Shown here in pieces: positions 38,395 through 46,391 of a stretch of 64,000 nucleotides of DNA. The stretch is from Mesorhizobium sp. M2E.F.Ca.ET.219.01.1.1 (GTDB taxonomy: Bacteria; Pseudomonadota; Alphaproteobacteria; Rhizobiales; Rhizobiaceae). Each line of letters begins with the position of its first letter. Position 1 is the stretch's first letter. Where the stretch lies: the NCBI RefSeq assembly GCF_004016445.2, contig NZ_SADT02000001.1, forward strand, positions 1,097,630 through 1,161,629. Direction: 5' to 3'. The translations under genes and the position numbers were made by a program. Below the pieces are notes generated by a model that did no database searches, was not told the origin of the DNA, and saw only the letters and a program-made list of their open reading frames with translations.

Positions 38395-38844
38395 CAGCCT
38401 TAAGCCTCCCCATTTGTTGACGCAGCAGTTTGCCGGCTTGCCAGCAGCGCTTGCGTTCCGCCCGTCCATCTCCTCACGAACGGCACGATACATGCATTTA
38501 GGCAAAAGCCGGCAAAGCCGTCAATCAATTGTCTGACGATTAATTTCGAGACTCGACAAAAAATCGGTTTTGTAGGACAAATAGGAATTGACCGTCGGCG
38601 AAAAGCCGATATTAGCTAGCCTCGGAGGAATAATTTGCCCATCGAGCGCATAGGGCGGAACGGGGCAAATGGCTTGACGATCAAGGATTCGGCTGCGCCG
38701 GTATTGGGGCAAACGGATCGGCAAATGCTTATCAGCCCGGCCATGGACACGAGCATTGGGAAGATGCTCGGCATCGTTCTTGCGTATCCGGTCTGATCGG
38801 TGTGGCGGGCACGCGGTGTCCGTTTGTTTCAAGGGAGGACTGAT
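38395..38844. other. Divergent promoter region of the Frc-like system
   Basis: 450 bp between the ATPase gene (minus) and the binding-protein gene (plus). The only clear element is the 13-bp palindrome ATTGTCTGACGAT at 38528-38540. The stretch 38520-38640 is AT-richer than its surroundings, as expected for promoters. I see no convincing small gene. Confidence 0.6.
38528..38540. promoter_or_regulatory. FCD-GntR operator, copy 1
   Basis: ATTGTCTGACGAT has half-sites ATTGTC and GACGAT around a central T, with one mismatch. The perfect version ATTGTCTGACAAT occurs at 40948-40960. FadR-subfamily GntR regulators of sugar-acid pathways commonly bind TTGT-N-ACAA type palindromes. The encoded FCD regulator at 41991-42767 is the obvious candidate (inference). 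Confidence 0.6.
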
Positions 38845-39834
38845 ATGAGGAAAACACTTTTGCTTGCCGCCGTCGCCGCGATGGCGTTGGGCGCCGGGCC
38901 GGCTTTGGCCAAGAAACAGCTCGTCATCGTCGTGAAAGGTCTCGACAATCCATTCTTCGAAGCCATCCATCAGGGCTGCGAGAAGTGGAACAAGGAGAAC
39001 GCCAGCTCGGAATATGAATGCTTCTATACCGGCCCGGCATCGACCTCGGACGAGGCCGGTGAAGCGCAGATCGTGCAGGACATGCTGAGCAAGCCTGACA
39101 CAGTCGCGATGGCGATCTCGCCGTCGAACGCGCCGCTGATCGCGCAGACGATCAAGAGCGCCAATCCGTCGATCCCGATCATGACGGTCGACGCCGACCT
39201 TGCCAAGGAAGACGCCGCCCTTCGCAAGACCTATCTCGGCACCGACAATTACCTGATGGGAAAGAAGATCGGTGAATATATCAAGAAGGCCAAGCCGAAT
39301 GGCGGCACGGTCTGCACCATCGAGGGCAATCCGGCGGCCGACAACATCCTGCGCCGCGCGCAAGGCATGCGCGATGCGCTGACGGGCAAGGAAGGCCTGG
39401 CGGCACTTGCCGGCGAAGGCGGTTGGACCGAAGCCCCCGGCTGCCCGGTGTTCACCAATGACGACGGCGCCAAGGGCGTGCAGGCGATGACCGACATCCT
39501 TGCCGCCAACCCGAAGCTCGACGCCTTCGGCATCATGGGCGGCTGGCCGCTGTTCGGCGCCCCGCAGCCCTATCGCGACCTGTTCAAGCCGATGGCGGAC
39601 AAGATCGCCAAGAACGAGTTCGTCATCGGCGCAGCCGACACGATCGGCGACGAGGTGGCGATCGCCAAGGAAGGTCTCGTCACCGCGCTGGTCGGCCAGC
39701 GGCCGTTCGAAATGGGCTACAAGGCGCCTGCGGTGATGCTCGACCTCATCGGTGGCAAGAAGGTCGACGATCCGGTCTTCACCGGCCTTGACGAATGCAC
39801 CAAGGAAACCGCCGACACCTGCATCCAGAAGTAG
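38845..39834 (+). CDS. Sugar ABC transporter substrate-binding protein (FrcB-like)
   Basis: A 329-residue periplasmic protein. The signal peptide is about residues 1-22 (LLLAAVAAMALGAGPALA), then a type-I fold opening KKQLVIVVKGLDNPFFEAIHQ. Ligand-pocket-like segments include AISPSNAPLIAQTIKSANPS and IMTVDADLAKED. GGGAGGAC precedes the ATG. It is divergent from its ATPase and permease genes and ends at a strong bidirectional terminator. The GntR-type palindrome upstream suggests control together with the two dehydrogenase genes. Confidence 0.88.
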   Translation: MRKTLLLAAVAAMALGAGPALAKKQLVIVVKGLDNPFFEAIHQGCEKWNKENASSEYECFYTGPASTSDEAGEAQIVQDMLSKPDTVAMAISPSNAPLIAQTIKSANPSIPIMTVDADLAKEDAALRKTYLGTDNYLMGKKIGEYIKKAKPNGGTVCTIEGNPAADNILRRAQGMRDALTGKEGLAALAGEGGWTEAPGCPVFTNDDGAKGVQAMTDILAANPKLDAFGIMGGWPLFGAPQPYRDLFKPMADKIAKNEFVIGAADTIGDEVAIAKEGLVTALVGQRPFEMGYKAPAVMLDLIGGKKVDDPVFTGLDECTKETADTCIQK

Positions 39835-39853
39835 GCTGCATCGGAACCGTCGA

Positions 39854-39894
39854 AAAAACGAGGGGGCGCCCACAAGGCGCCCCCTCGCTTTTTC
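39854..39894. terminator. Bidirectional intrinsic terminator
   Basis: CGAGGGGGCGCC (39859-39870) pairs perfectly with GGCGCCCCCTCG (39876-39887) around CACAA. The stem is followed by CTTTTTC on the plus strand and by GTTTTTTC on the minus strand. It lies between the convergent binding-protein and dehydrogenase genes, so it should end both transcripts. Confidence 0.9.
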
Positions 39895-39905
39895 AGGAAT
39901 TGGCC

Positions 39906-40844
39906 TCAGATCTTCTGCTTAACGCCGTCCTTCGAAGGCATCAGGTCGACGCCGTTGAGCTTGCCGATATGGGTGGCGAGCATCGGCACATATTGCTCGG
40001 CGGGACCGGCGGCATGGGCCGTCGCAAAGGAATTCTTGGTGGCGTTGCCGAGCGGGTTGGCGATGCCGGCCGCGCCTGCCATCGACTCCAGATAGGTCAG
40101 GTCCTTGAAGGCATTGGCGATGGTGAACTTGTGCGCGTCGCGGTCACCCTCCAGAGTCCAGCGCATGAAGGTCTGGTAGAAGCCGCAGTCCATGCGGCCG
40201 TTGCGGATGACGCTGTCGAAGCGCGCCGGCGAGATGCCGACCTTCTGCGCCAGCGCCAGAGCCTCCGAATAGATCGCCGCATAGCCCAGCGAGACGAAGT
40301 TGTTGAGCAGCTTCATACGGTGGCCGTCGCCGGTGTCGCCGATATGGACGATCCGGCCGGCCCAGGTCTCGATCACTGGCTTCAGCCTGGCGAACACCGG
40401 GTCCGGCGCGCCAACCATGGCGTCGAGCGTGCCTTCCCAGGCCTCCTTCGGCGTGCGGCTGAGCGGCGCGTCGACATAATCGACGCCGAGCGCCTTGAGC
40501 TCGGCGGCCAGGGCCACGGTCGAGACCGGATCGGAAGTCGAGCAGTCGACGACGACCGACCCCTTCCTCAGACCTTCCTTCAGCCCGCCGGGACCGCGGA
40601 TGATCGCCTCCACCTCGCGCGAGCCGGTGACGCAGATGAAGACGATGTCGGAAGCCGCAGCCACCTCCCTGGAGGTGGCCACTTCCTTGGCGCCGCGTCC
40701 CAAAAGGTCTTCCGCGGGCTTGCGGTTCTTGCGGCCAAGGAAGGTAAGCGGATAGCCCTTGTCCACGATGTTCTTGGCGATGCCGTGCCCCATCAGGCCT
40801 AGGCCGATGAAACCGATGTTCTCGCGGGCAGCGGTGGTGCTCAT
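39906..40844 (-). CDS. NAD(P)-dependent oxidoreductase, 3-hydroxyisobutyrate dehydrogenase-like
   Basis: A 312-residue beta-hydroxyacid dehydrogenase. The N-terminal Rossmann motif is IGFIGLGLMGHGIAKNI, the substrate motif is DCSTSDPVST, and the catalytic Lys lies in GHRMKLLNNFVSLG. The family includes tartronate-semialdehyde reductase, L-threonate dehydrogenase and 3-hydroxyisobutyrate dehydrogenase. ATG 40844 has a GGGAAGAG site. It is divergent from the epimerase-type gene with the GntR palindrome between them, so it probably acts in the same sugar-acid pathway as the Frc-like importer. Confidence 0.85.
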   Translation of the reverse strand: MSTTAARENIGFIGLGLMGHGIAKNIVDKGYPLTFLGRKNRKPAEDLLGRGAKEVATSREVAAASDIVFICVTGSREVEAIIRGPGGLKEGLRKGSVVVDCSTSDPVSTVALAAELKALGVDYVDAPLSRTPKEAWEGTLDAMVGAPDPVFARLKPVIETWAGRIVHIGDTGDGHRMKLLNNFVSLGYAAIYSEALALAQKVGISPARFDSVIRNGRMDCGFYQTFMRWTLEGDRDAHKFTIANAFKDLTYLESMAGAAGIANPLGNATKNSFATAHAAGPAEQYVPMLATHIGKLNGVDLMPSKDGVKQKI

Positions 40845-40947
40845 GTCGTCTCTTCCCTGTCTTTCGTGGTGATGGGCGCCCGCGCAGCGGGCATTTGCCG
40901 AGAAGGGTTCCGCGGATCGCGGTTGGCAAGCGATTGCGGAATATCCT

Positions 40948-40960
40948 ATTGTCTGACAAT
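40948..40960. promoter_or_regulatory. FCD-GntR operator, copy 2
   Basis: ATTGTCTGACAAT is a perfect palindrome of 6-bp arms around a central T. It sits in the divergent region between the hydroxyacid dehydrogenase and the epimerase-type gene. The near-identical element at 38528-38540 lies upstream of the transporter genes. Joint repression by the FCD-type GntR protein is inferred. Confidence 0.7.
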
Positions 40961-40992
40961 ACACATAATTCCTGAGCCTTGTGGAGAGTAAA

Positions 40993-41889
40993 ATGACGAA
41001 GCGGATCATGTTCACCGGCGGCAGCGGCAAGGCCGGCCGGCATGTCGTTCAGTATCTGGTCGAACATGGCTGCCAGGTGCTCAACATCGACACCAAGCCG
41101 CTCGACAATCCGAAGGTACGCACCCTGATCACCGACATCACCGACAGCGGGCAGGTGTTCAACGCCCTGTCGAGCTATATGGGCCTGCACGAATTCGATC
41201 CGTCGCTGAGGGCCCAGCCGGTCGACGCCGTGGTGCATTTCGCGGCGATCCCGCGCATCATGATCACGCCGGACAACGAGGTGTTCCGGATCAACGCGAT
41301 GGGCACCTACAACGTCATCGAGGCGGCGGTGAAGCTCGGCATCCGCAAGGTCATCATCGCCTCTTCGGAGACGACCTACGGGCTGGTCTTCGCCAACGAG
41401 CCGCGCAATCCGACGCATTTCCCGCTCGACGAGGACTATGACGTCGACCCGATGGACTCCTACGCGCTGTCGAAGATCGTCAACGAGAAGACCGCGCGGG
41501 CGTTCGCGCTGCGCAGCGGCTTCGACATCTATGCGCTGCGCATCGGCAATGTCATCGAGCCGCATGAATATTCGCTGTTCCCGAAATGGTTCGCCGATCC
41601 GGGTTTCCGAAAGCGCATCGCCTGGAGCTACATCGACGCGCGCGACCTCGGCCAGATCACCTTGCGCGCCATCGAGAAGGATGGCCTGGGCTACCAGGTG
41701 TTCAACGCGGCCAATGACGATACCTCGTCGGACCTGCCGACAGCTGAGCTTCTGAAGCGCTTTTATCCGGGCGTGCCGGTCAAGGCCGAACTCGGCGAAT
41801 ATGAGACGCTGCTCTCGAACCGCAAGGCGCGCGACATGCTCGGCTTCCGGCCTGAGCACAGCTGGCGCAAATACGTCAAAACGGCCTAA
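40993..41889 (+). CDS. NAD-dependent epimerase/dehydratase family protein
   Basis: A 298-residue extended short-chain dehydrogenase. The cofactor motif is FTGGSGKAGRHVVQYL near residue 7, the strand VVHFAAIPRIM follows, and the catalytic pair is in SYALSK (YxxxK), with SSETTYG carrying the Ser/Thr. GGAGAG precedes ATG 40993. The family covers sugar-nucleotide epimerases and free-sugar dehydrogenases. Beside a sugar importer and a hydroxyacid dehydrogenase, oxidation of an imported sugar or sugar acid seems likelier than nucleotide-sugar synthesis. Confidence 0.83.
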   Translation: MTKRIMFTGGSGKAGRHVVQYLVEHGCQVLNIDTKPLDNPKVRTLITDITDSGQVFNALSSYMGLHEFDPSLRAQPVDAVVHFAAIPRIMITPDNEVFRINAMGTYNVIEAAVKLGIRKVIIASSETTYGLVFANEPRNPTHFPLDEDYDVDPMDSYALSKIVNEKTARAFALRSGFDIYALRIGNVIEPHEYSLFPKWFADPGFRKRIAWSYIDARDLGQITLRAIEKDGLGYQVFNAANDDTSSDLPTAELLKRFYPGVPVKAELGEYETLLSNRKARDMLGFRPEHSWRKYVKTA

Positions 41890-41990
41890 GGCGGGGCCAA
41901 GAGCCGGCTGATCTGTGCACATCTCAGCAGGTTGTGGCAAAGCGGGTTTGCCATGCTTGACAGGCTCTGAAAACGGGATTTTGTGGACCT

Positions 41991-42767
41991 ATGCGGGACG
42001 CTAAGCCGAACAACGAAAAAAAGCCGATGAAGACGGCGGCCGCGGAGCGTCCGGCCGGCTTCCGCCGGGCAGACGCGCCACGCATCCCTGGTGCCAGCGT
42101 GCATACGTCGCTGGCCAGCGAGATCGGGCTTCGCATCGTGCGCGGCGACTATCCGCCGGGCACCATCCTGCCCAATGAAGCGAAATGGTCGGAGACCTTC
42201 GACGTCAGCCGCTCCGCGGTGCGCGAGGCGATCAAGATGCTGATGGCGAAGAGCCTTCTGGCGTCGCGGCCGAAGATCGGCAGTTGGGTGGAGCCGAAGG
42301 AACGCTGGAACCTTCTCGACCGCGACGTGCTGTCCTGGTACGCGACGTCGCCGGACCGCGAGGTTTTCCTCAAGACGGTGCAGGAATTCCGCCACATCAT
42401 CGAGCCGGAGGCGACGGCCTTCGCGGCGATGCGGCGTACCGACGAGCAGATGGCCGAGATCAGCCAGGCCTGCCGTGAGATGGGCGAAGCCACCAATCTG
42501 CAGGAACGAACCCGCGCCGACACGCGCTTCCACCTCGCCATCCTGAGGGCCTCGGGCAACGACCTCCTGGTGCCGTTGGGCGTGCTGATCGAATCCGCCT
42601 TCGACCACCTCTTCGCCTACACGACGCGCGAGCTGGACGATCTGCAGCATGTTCAGAAGCTGCATGAGGCCATCGAGAGGAATATCCGCCTGAAAAGGCC
42701 GGATGCGGCGCGCAGCGCGGTCCGCAAGCTGCTGGCCAATACCGACGAAGTCATTCAATCGCGCTAA
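41991..42767 (+). CDS. GntR-family regulator, FadR/FCD type
   Basis: A 258-residue regulator. The winged helix spans about residues 38-105 (SEIGLRIVRGDYPPGTILP, FDVSRSAVREAIKMLMAK). The rest is an FCD helical effector domain with metal-site-like Asp/His residues (TRADTRFHLAIL and HEAIERN). An alternative start at 42027 would drop 12 residues of a charged tail. It follows the epimerase gene on the same strand. The two ATTGTCTGAC-type palindromes nearby are its likely targets. The effector would be the imported sugar or sugar acid. Confidence 0.87.
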   Translation: MRDAKPNNEKKPMKTAAAERPAGFRRADAPRIPGASVHTSLASEIGLRIVRGDYPPGTILPNEAKWSETFDVSRSAVREAIKMLMAKSLLASRPKIGSWVEPKERWNLLDRDVLSWYATSPDREVFLKTVQEFRHIIEPEATAFAAMRRTDEQMAEISQACREMGEATNLQERTRADTRFHLAILRASGNDLLVPLGVLIESAFDHLFAYTTRELDDLQHVQKLHEAIERNIRLKRPDAARSAVRKLLANTDEVIQSR

Positions 42768-42872
42768 GGCCTTGTACTGGATAGTACTCCAGCACAGAAA
42801 CTTTGACCGCTGCCCATGCGTGCGTTGGCAGATCCCATGCCTTGGCGATTAGCCGAGTCGCCTATCGCGGTC

Positions 42873-43050
42873 GTCATCCACGGGCGGAGCAAGGAGCGAA
42901 GCGACGCGCGCAGACCCGAGGATCCATGCCGTGACTTGGAAGCGCCGCGGCGGTCCAGAATTCTGCACCGTTGCACACTTCGGTCGATGTAACGGCATGG
43001 ATTCTAGGGTCTGCGCTCCGCTTCGCGTAGCTCCGCCCTAGAATGACGAG
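42873..43050. repeat. Large palindromic intergenic repeat, family A copy 2
   Basis: About 178 bp with the same outer arms (GTCATCCACGGGCGGAGCAA and CTCCGCCCTAGAATGAC) and inner arms (ATCCATGCCGT and ACGGCATGGAT) as the copy at 27279-27463. The loop again contains CAGAATTCTGC. It occupies the middle of the 419-bp gap 42768-43186. The remainder of that gap has no gene or element that I recognise. Confidence 0.85.
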
Positions 43051-43186
43051 GTTCAGGAGCCCTCAGCTCATCGCCAGCGTTTGCGCTGACTACCCCATAC
43101 GGACGTTGATAGCCTGCCTGGACAAGCCTGCAATCTTTCCAGGTTCCTGTGTTGAGGAACTGGTGCTAGCCGGATCTCAGCAACCT

Positions 43187-43474
43187 TCAATCCTGCTTCT
43201 CGCGGCCGAAGGCGACGCGCAGCTCGTCCTTCGCCTTTTCCAGCACCTTCTTACGCTCCTCGGGCAGGTTCTTGCCGGCGCGGTTGATGTAGAAATTCAA
43301 CATCGACATGGCGGATTGGAACGGCTCGGCCTTGCGGCGGTCGCTGTGCTCGGCCGAACGCTTCAGCGAGGCGGCGATTTTCCTGGCGTCGTCGGATTCG
43401 AAGACGTGCTCCTCGAGGTCCAGCGCATCGCTGTGCTCGGTCACATCGGCCGACCATTTCTTCTTTGCGGTCAT
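43187..43474 (-). CDS. DUF3175-type small protein
   Basis: A 95-residue charged, soluble protein opening TAKKKWSADVTEHSDALDLE, with the later blocks ARKIAASLKRSAEHSDRRK and FQSAMSMLNFYINRAGKNL. This pattern fits the DUF3175 family, whose function is unknown. AGGAG lies eight bases upstream of ATG 43474. It stands alone, divergent from the MFS gene. Confidence 0.82.
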   Translation of the reverse strand: MTAKKKWSADVTEHSDALDLEEHVFESDDARKIAASLKRSAEHSDRRKAEPFQSAMSMLNFYINRAGKNLPEERKKVLEKAKDELRVAFGREKQD

Positions 43475-43499
43475 GGCGAAACTCCTTTTTTGTTTCCAG

Positions 43500-43547
43500 C
43501 AATTCCGGACCGAGAACCGTTAGACATTTTTCCTGGAATTGCTCTGA
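43500..43547. repeat. Repeat family D, short copy
   Basis: CAATTCCGGACCGAGAACCG followed by TTTTTCCTGGAATTGCTCT is the inverse-orientation match of the element at 51635-51733 (CAGGAAAAGTG...CGGTTTTCCGTCCGGAATTG). It lies immediately upstream of the DUF3175 gene and inside the possible leader of the MFS gene. Confidence 0.6.
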
Positions 43548-43683
43548 GGCAAAACTCCAGGAAATGAGAGGGGTTCCCGGTTCTGGTGCCACGGATTGGC
43601 CGGTCGTGGCGCTGCTCGGCCCGGCAAATGCGCCGATAGTGGAGGCCGAACCGCCGACTTCGAGAACAGCGGACAGGAACGCC

Positions 43684-44910
43684 TTGACGACGATCTCCAG
43701 CAATGCAGCGGCCCCAGGCATAGACAGCGCCTATGCCTGGACTAGGTTGGCCATTTCCGTGTTGCTGGCGACCATAGGGGGCGTCGGCATGTGGGCGGTG
43801 GTCGTCGTTCTGCCGGCGGTCCAGGCCGAGTTCGGCGTCGACCGCGCCGCCGCCTCGATGCCCTACACCGCGACCATGGTTGGCTTTGCGGCCGGCAATG
43901 TGGTGGTCGGGCGCGCCATCGATCGTGTCGTCTACTGGATCCCGGCGCTTGTTTCCTCAACGGCGCTGGCTGTCGGTTTCCTGCTGGCGTCGCTCTCCAG
44001 TTCGATCCTGCAATTCACCGTCGCTCAAGGCTTGCTGATCGGGTTGGGGACATCGGCGATTTTCGGACCGCTGATCGCCGACATCTCGCACTGGTTCAAT
44101 CGTCGGCGCGGCGTTGCGGTGGCTGCGGCTGCGTCCGGCAGCTATCTCGCCGGAACGGTCTGGCCGGCGATCATACCGCCGCTGATGCGGGCGGAGGGCT
44201 GGCGCTTCACCTATCTGGCAATCGGCATCGCGTGCCCGGTGACGATGGTGCCGCTGATTCTGATGCTGCGCCGGCGTGCCCCATTGGTTGTGGCAGGCTC
44301 GCCAGGCACGCGCCTGGTCCAGCCGATTGCATTGTCGCCGGCGGCACTTCAGGTGCTGCTTGTGATAGCCGGTCTAGGCTGCTGCGTGGCGATGTCGATG
44401 CCCCAGGTGCATATCGTCGCCTATTGCCTGGACCTCGGCTATGGCGTCGCGCATGGCGCCGACATGCTTTCGATCATGATGGCCGCCGGCGTCGTCAGCC
44501 GCCTCGCTTCCGGCTTCGTCGCCGATCGGATCGGCGGGGTGAGGACCTTGCTGATCGGTTCGGTTCTGCAATGCCTGTCGCTGTTCTTCTACATTCCCTT
44601 CGACGGGCTCGCCTCGCTCTACGTCGTCTCGCTGGTATTTGGCCTGTCGCAAGGCGGCATCGTGCCTTGTTATGCGATCATCGTGCGTGAATACATGCCC
44701 GCCAAGGAGGCTGGCCAACGCGTCGGCATCGTCATCATGGCGACCATTTTCGGCATGGCTATCGGTGGCTGGATGTCGGGCTGGATCTACGACCTCACTG
44801 GTTCCTATTCGGCCGCCTTCCTGAACGGGATTGCCTGGAACCTGCTCAACATCCTGGTGATGGTTCTGGTGTTCTGGAAGGCAAGACGCAGAGACGTCGT
44901 CGCGGCCTGA
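43684..44910 (+). CDS. MFS transporter
   Basis: A 408-residue carrier with twelve hydrophobic segments from about residue 22 (ISVLLATIGGVGMWAVVVVL). The cytoplasmic loop FVADRIGGVRTLLIG matches the MFS loop motif of the second half. It resembles oxalate/formate- and monocarboxylate-type MFS proteins. I chose TTG 43684 because AGGAA lies nine bases upstream and helix 1 then starts normally. An ATG at 43564 would add 40 residues that run close to the repeat at 43500. The substrate is unknown. The LacI-regulated operon begins 162 bp further on. Confidence 0.78.
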   Translation: MTTISSNAAAPGIDSAYAWTRLAISVLLATIGGVGMWAVVVVLPAVQAEFGVDRAAASMPYTATMVGFAAGNVVVGRAIDRVVYWIPALVSSTALAVGFLLASLSSSILQFTVAQGLLIGLGTSAIFGPLIADISHWFNRRRGVAVAAAASGSYLAGTVWPAIIPPLMRAEGWRFTYLAIGIACPVTMVPLILMLRRRAPLVVAGSPGTRLVQPIALSPAALQVLLVIAGLGCCVAMSMPQVHIVAYCLDLGYGVAHGADMLSIMMAAGVVSRLASGFVADRIGGVRTLLIGSVLQCLSLFFYIPFDGLASLYVVSLVFGLSQGGIVPCYAIIVREYMPAKEAGQRVGIVIMATIFGMAIGGWMSGWIYDLTGSYSAAFLNGIAWNLLNILVMVLVFWKARRRDVVAA

Positions 44911-45072
44911 CGGTCCACGCCGCTTCCGCAGGAAACGCCTCGGCTTGACAACAAATCGCGGCTGCGCGACGCCAGGGCCAATGGACGTGGCATGGGCCTG
45001 TGACATGGCGATACCAAGAGCGATGGCATTGCGAGAACGCAGCGGGCGGGATTTGCCGCGTGAGGCCCGCCC

Positions 45073-46101
45073 TTGACCAGGCCGCGCTCCCGCCGTGGCG
45101 GCGGCCGTCCGACGATTGCCGATGTGGCGCGCAAGGCGGGCGTCGGCGCGATCACCGTGTCACGTGCGCTGCGCGAGCCCGGACGGGTGTCGGAAGACCT
45201 TCGCCGGCAGATACAGGCCGCGGTCGACGAACTCGGCTACGTGCCCGACCCGAACGCGCGCGCGCTGGCCTCGGCGCGCGCCGAAGTGTTCGGCGTGCTG
45301 GTGCCATCGCTCACCAACAACGTCTTCGCCGAGGTGGTGCGCGGCATCTATGACAGCCTTTCCGATAGCCCGTTCCGCATCCAGATCGGCAACACGCATT
45401 ATTCCGGCCTGGAGGAGGAGCGGCTGCTGCAGGTTTTCGGATCGCAACGCCCGGCGGCGTTGATCGTGGCCGGCATCGACCAGACGCCCAGCGCGCGACG
45501 ACTGCTGGAAAATGCCGGCTGCCCGGTGGTGCAGGTGATGGAGACCGGGCCTGACCCGGTCGACATGATGGTCGGCTTCTCGCATTTCGACGGCGGCAGG
45601 ACAGCCACCGAGCACCTTCTGCAGGCCGGCTACCGCAAGATCGGCTTCATCGGCGCCAGGATGGATCCGCGCTCGCAGCGGCGCCTTGCCGGCTACCGCG
45701 CCGCCATGGAGGCTGCCGGGCTGTTCGATCCGCGGCTGGTCACCACGACGCCGGTGCCGTCAAGCGTGAGCCTCGGGCGCGAGCTGTTCCGTGATGCGCT
45801 GGCCAAGATGCCGACGCTCGACGGCGTGTTCTGCAACAATGACGATATCGCGCTCGGCGTCCTGTTCGAATGCCATCGCGCGTCGATCGACGTGCCGAAG
45901 CAGATCGGCGTTGTCGGCTTCAACGACCTCGACATGATGCAGGTGTCGTTTCCCTCGATTACCAGCGTGCGCACGCACCGCTATGAAATCGGCACCCGAT
46001 CCGTCGCCATGGCGCTTGCGGCGATTGCCGGAAACCCACCGGAACAGCGCGTCGTCGATCTCGGTTTCGAGCTCGTGCGGCGGGAAAGCACAGCGCGCTG
46101 A
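45073..46101 (+). CDS. LacI-family regulator (gluconate-repressor-like)
   Basis: A 342-residue repressor. The helix-turn-helix is TIADVARKAGVGAITVSRAL followed by the hinge YVPDPNARALASARAEVFGV. The C-terminal sugar-binding fold includes IGFIGARMDPRSQRRLAGYR and DGVFCNNDDIALGVLFE. The best start is TTG 45073 with GTGAGG in front. The operon downstream ends in a gluconokinase gene, and a perfect LacI-type palindrome lies right after this gene at 46142-46157. Regulation of the importer by gluconate or a related acid is a reasonable inference. Confidence 0.87.
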   Translation: MTRPRSRRGGGRPTIADVARKAGVGAITVSRALREPGRVSEDLRRQIQAAVDELGYVPDPNARALASARAEVFGVLVPSLTNNVFAEVVRGIYDSLSDSPFRIQIGNTHYSGLEEERLLQVFGSQRPAALIVAGIDQTPSARRLLENAGCPVVQVMETGPDPVDMMVGFSHFDGGRTATEHLLQAGYRKIGFIGARMDPRSQRRLAGYRAAMEAAGLFDPRLVTTTPVPSSVSLGRELFRDALAKMPTLDGVFCNNDDIALGVLFECHRASIDVPKQIGVVGFNDLDMMQVSFPSITSVRTHRYEIGTRSVAMALAAIAGNPPEQRVVDLGFELVRRESTAR

Positions 46102-46141
46102 AAGTCCGGAAAATGTCGAAGGCGGCGCTTTACACTCAATC

Positions 46142-46157
46142 ATGGTAGCGCTACCAT
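46142..46157. promoter_or_regulatory. LacI-type operator
   Basis: ATGGTAGCGCTACCAT is a perfect 16-bp palindrome with the central CG step typical of LacI-family sites (TGGTANCGNTACCA type). It lies between the LacI gene and the binding-protein gene. Binding by the adjacent repressor is inferred. Confidence 0.8.
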
Positions 46158-46195
46158 TTGTCTGTAAAATCAACATCCGGCAAGGTAGGGAGGCT

Positions 46196-46242
46196 GTTTA
46201 TTATACATAAGCAACAGTCCGATCTTGTTTATTATGTATAAT
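46196..46242. promoter_or_regulatory. AT-rich inverted sites upstream of the sugar importer
   Basis: ATTATACATAA (46200-46210) and its inverse TTATGTATAAT (46232-46242) are separated by 21 bp, so the site centres are about three helical turns apart. The surrounding GTTTATT is also repeated (46196-46202 and 46227-46233). They stand out in GC-rich DNA and lie 150-196 bp before the binding-protein start. They may be a second regulator-binding pair, distinct from the LacI operator. Confidence 0.5.
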
Positions 46243-46391
46243 ATGATAGTTTTCTAAATTGCCAGGAAGCTGAGGGGGGAGGAGGATCAGGCGACGCGGG
46301 CGTCCCTGTGAGCGCGTTCGGTTCGGAGGAGGATGCCGGCCGGTAGCGCCATGATTCATCACAAGCAGAACTGCAACTGGGAGGAATATCG

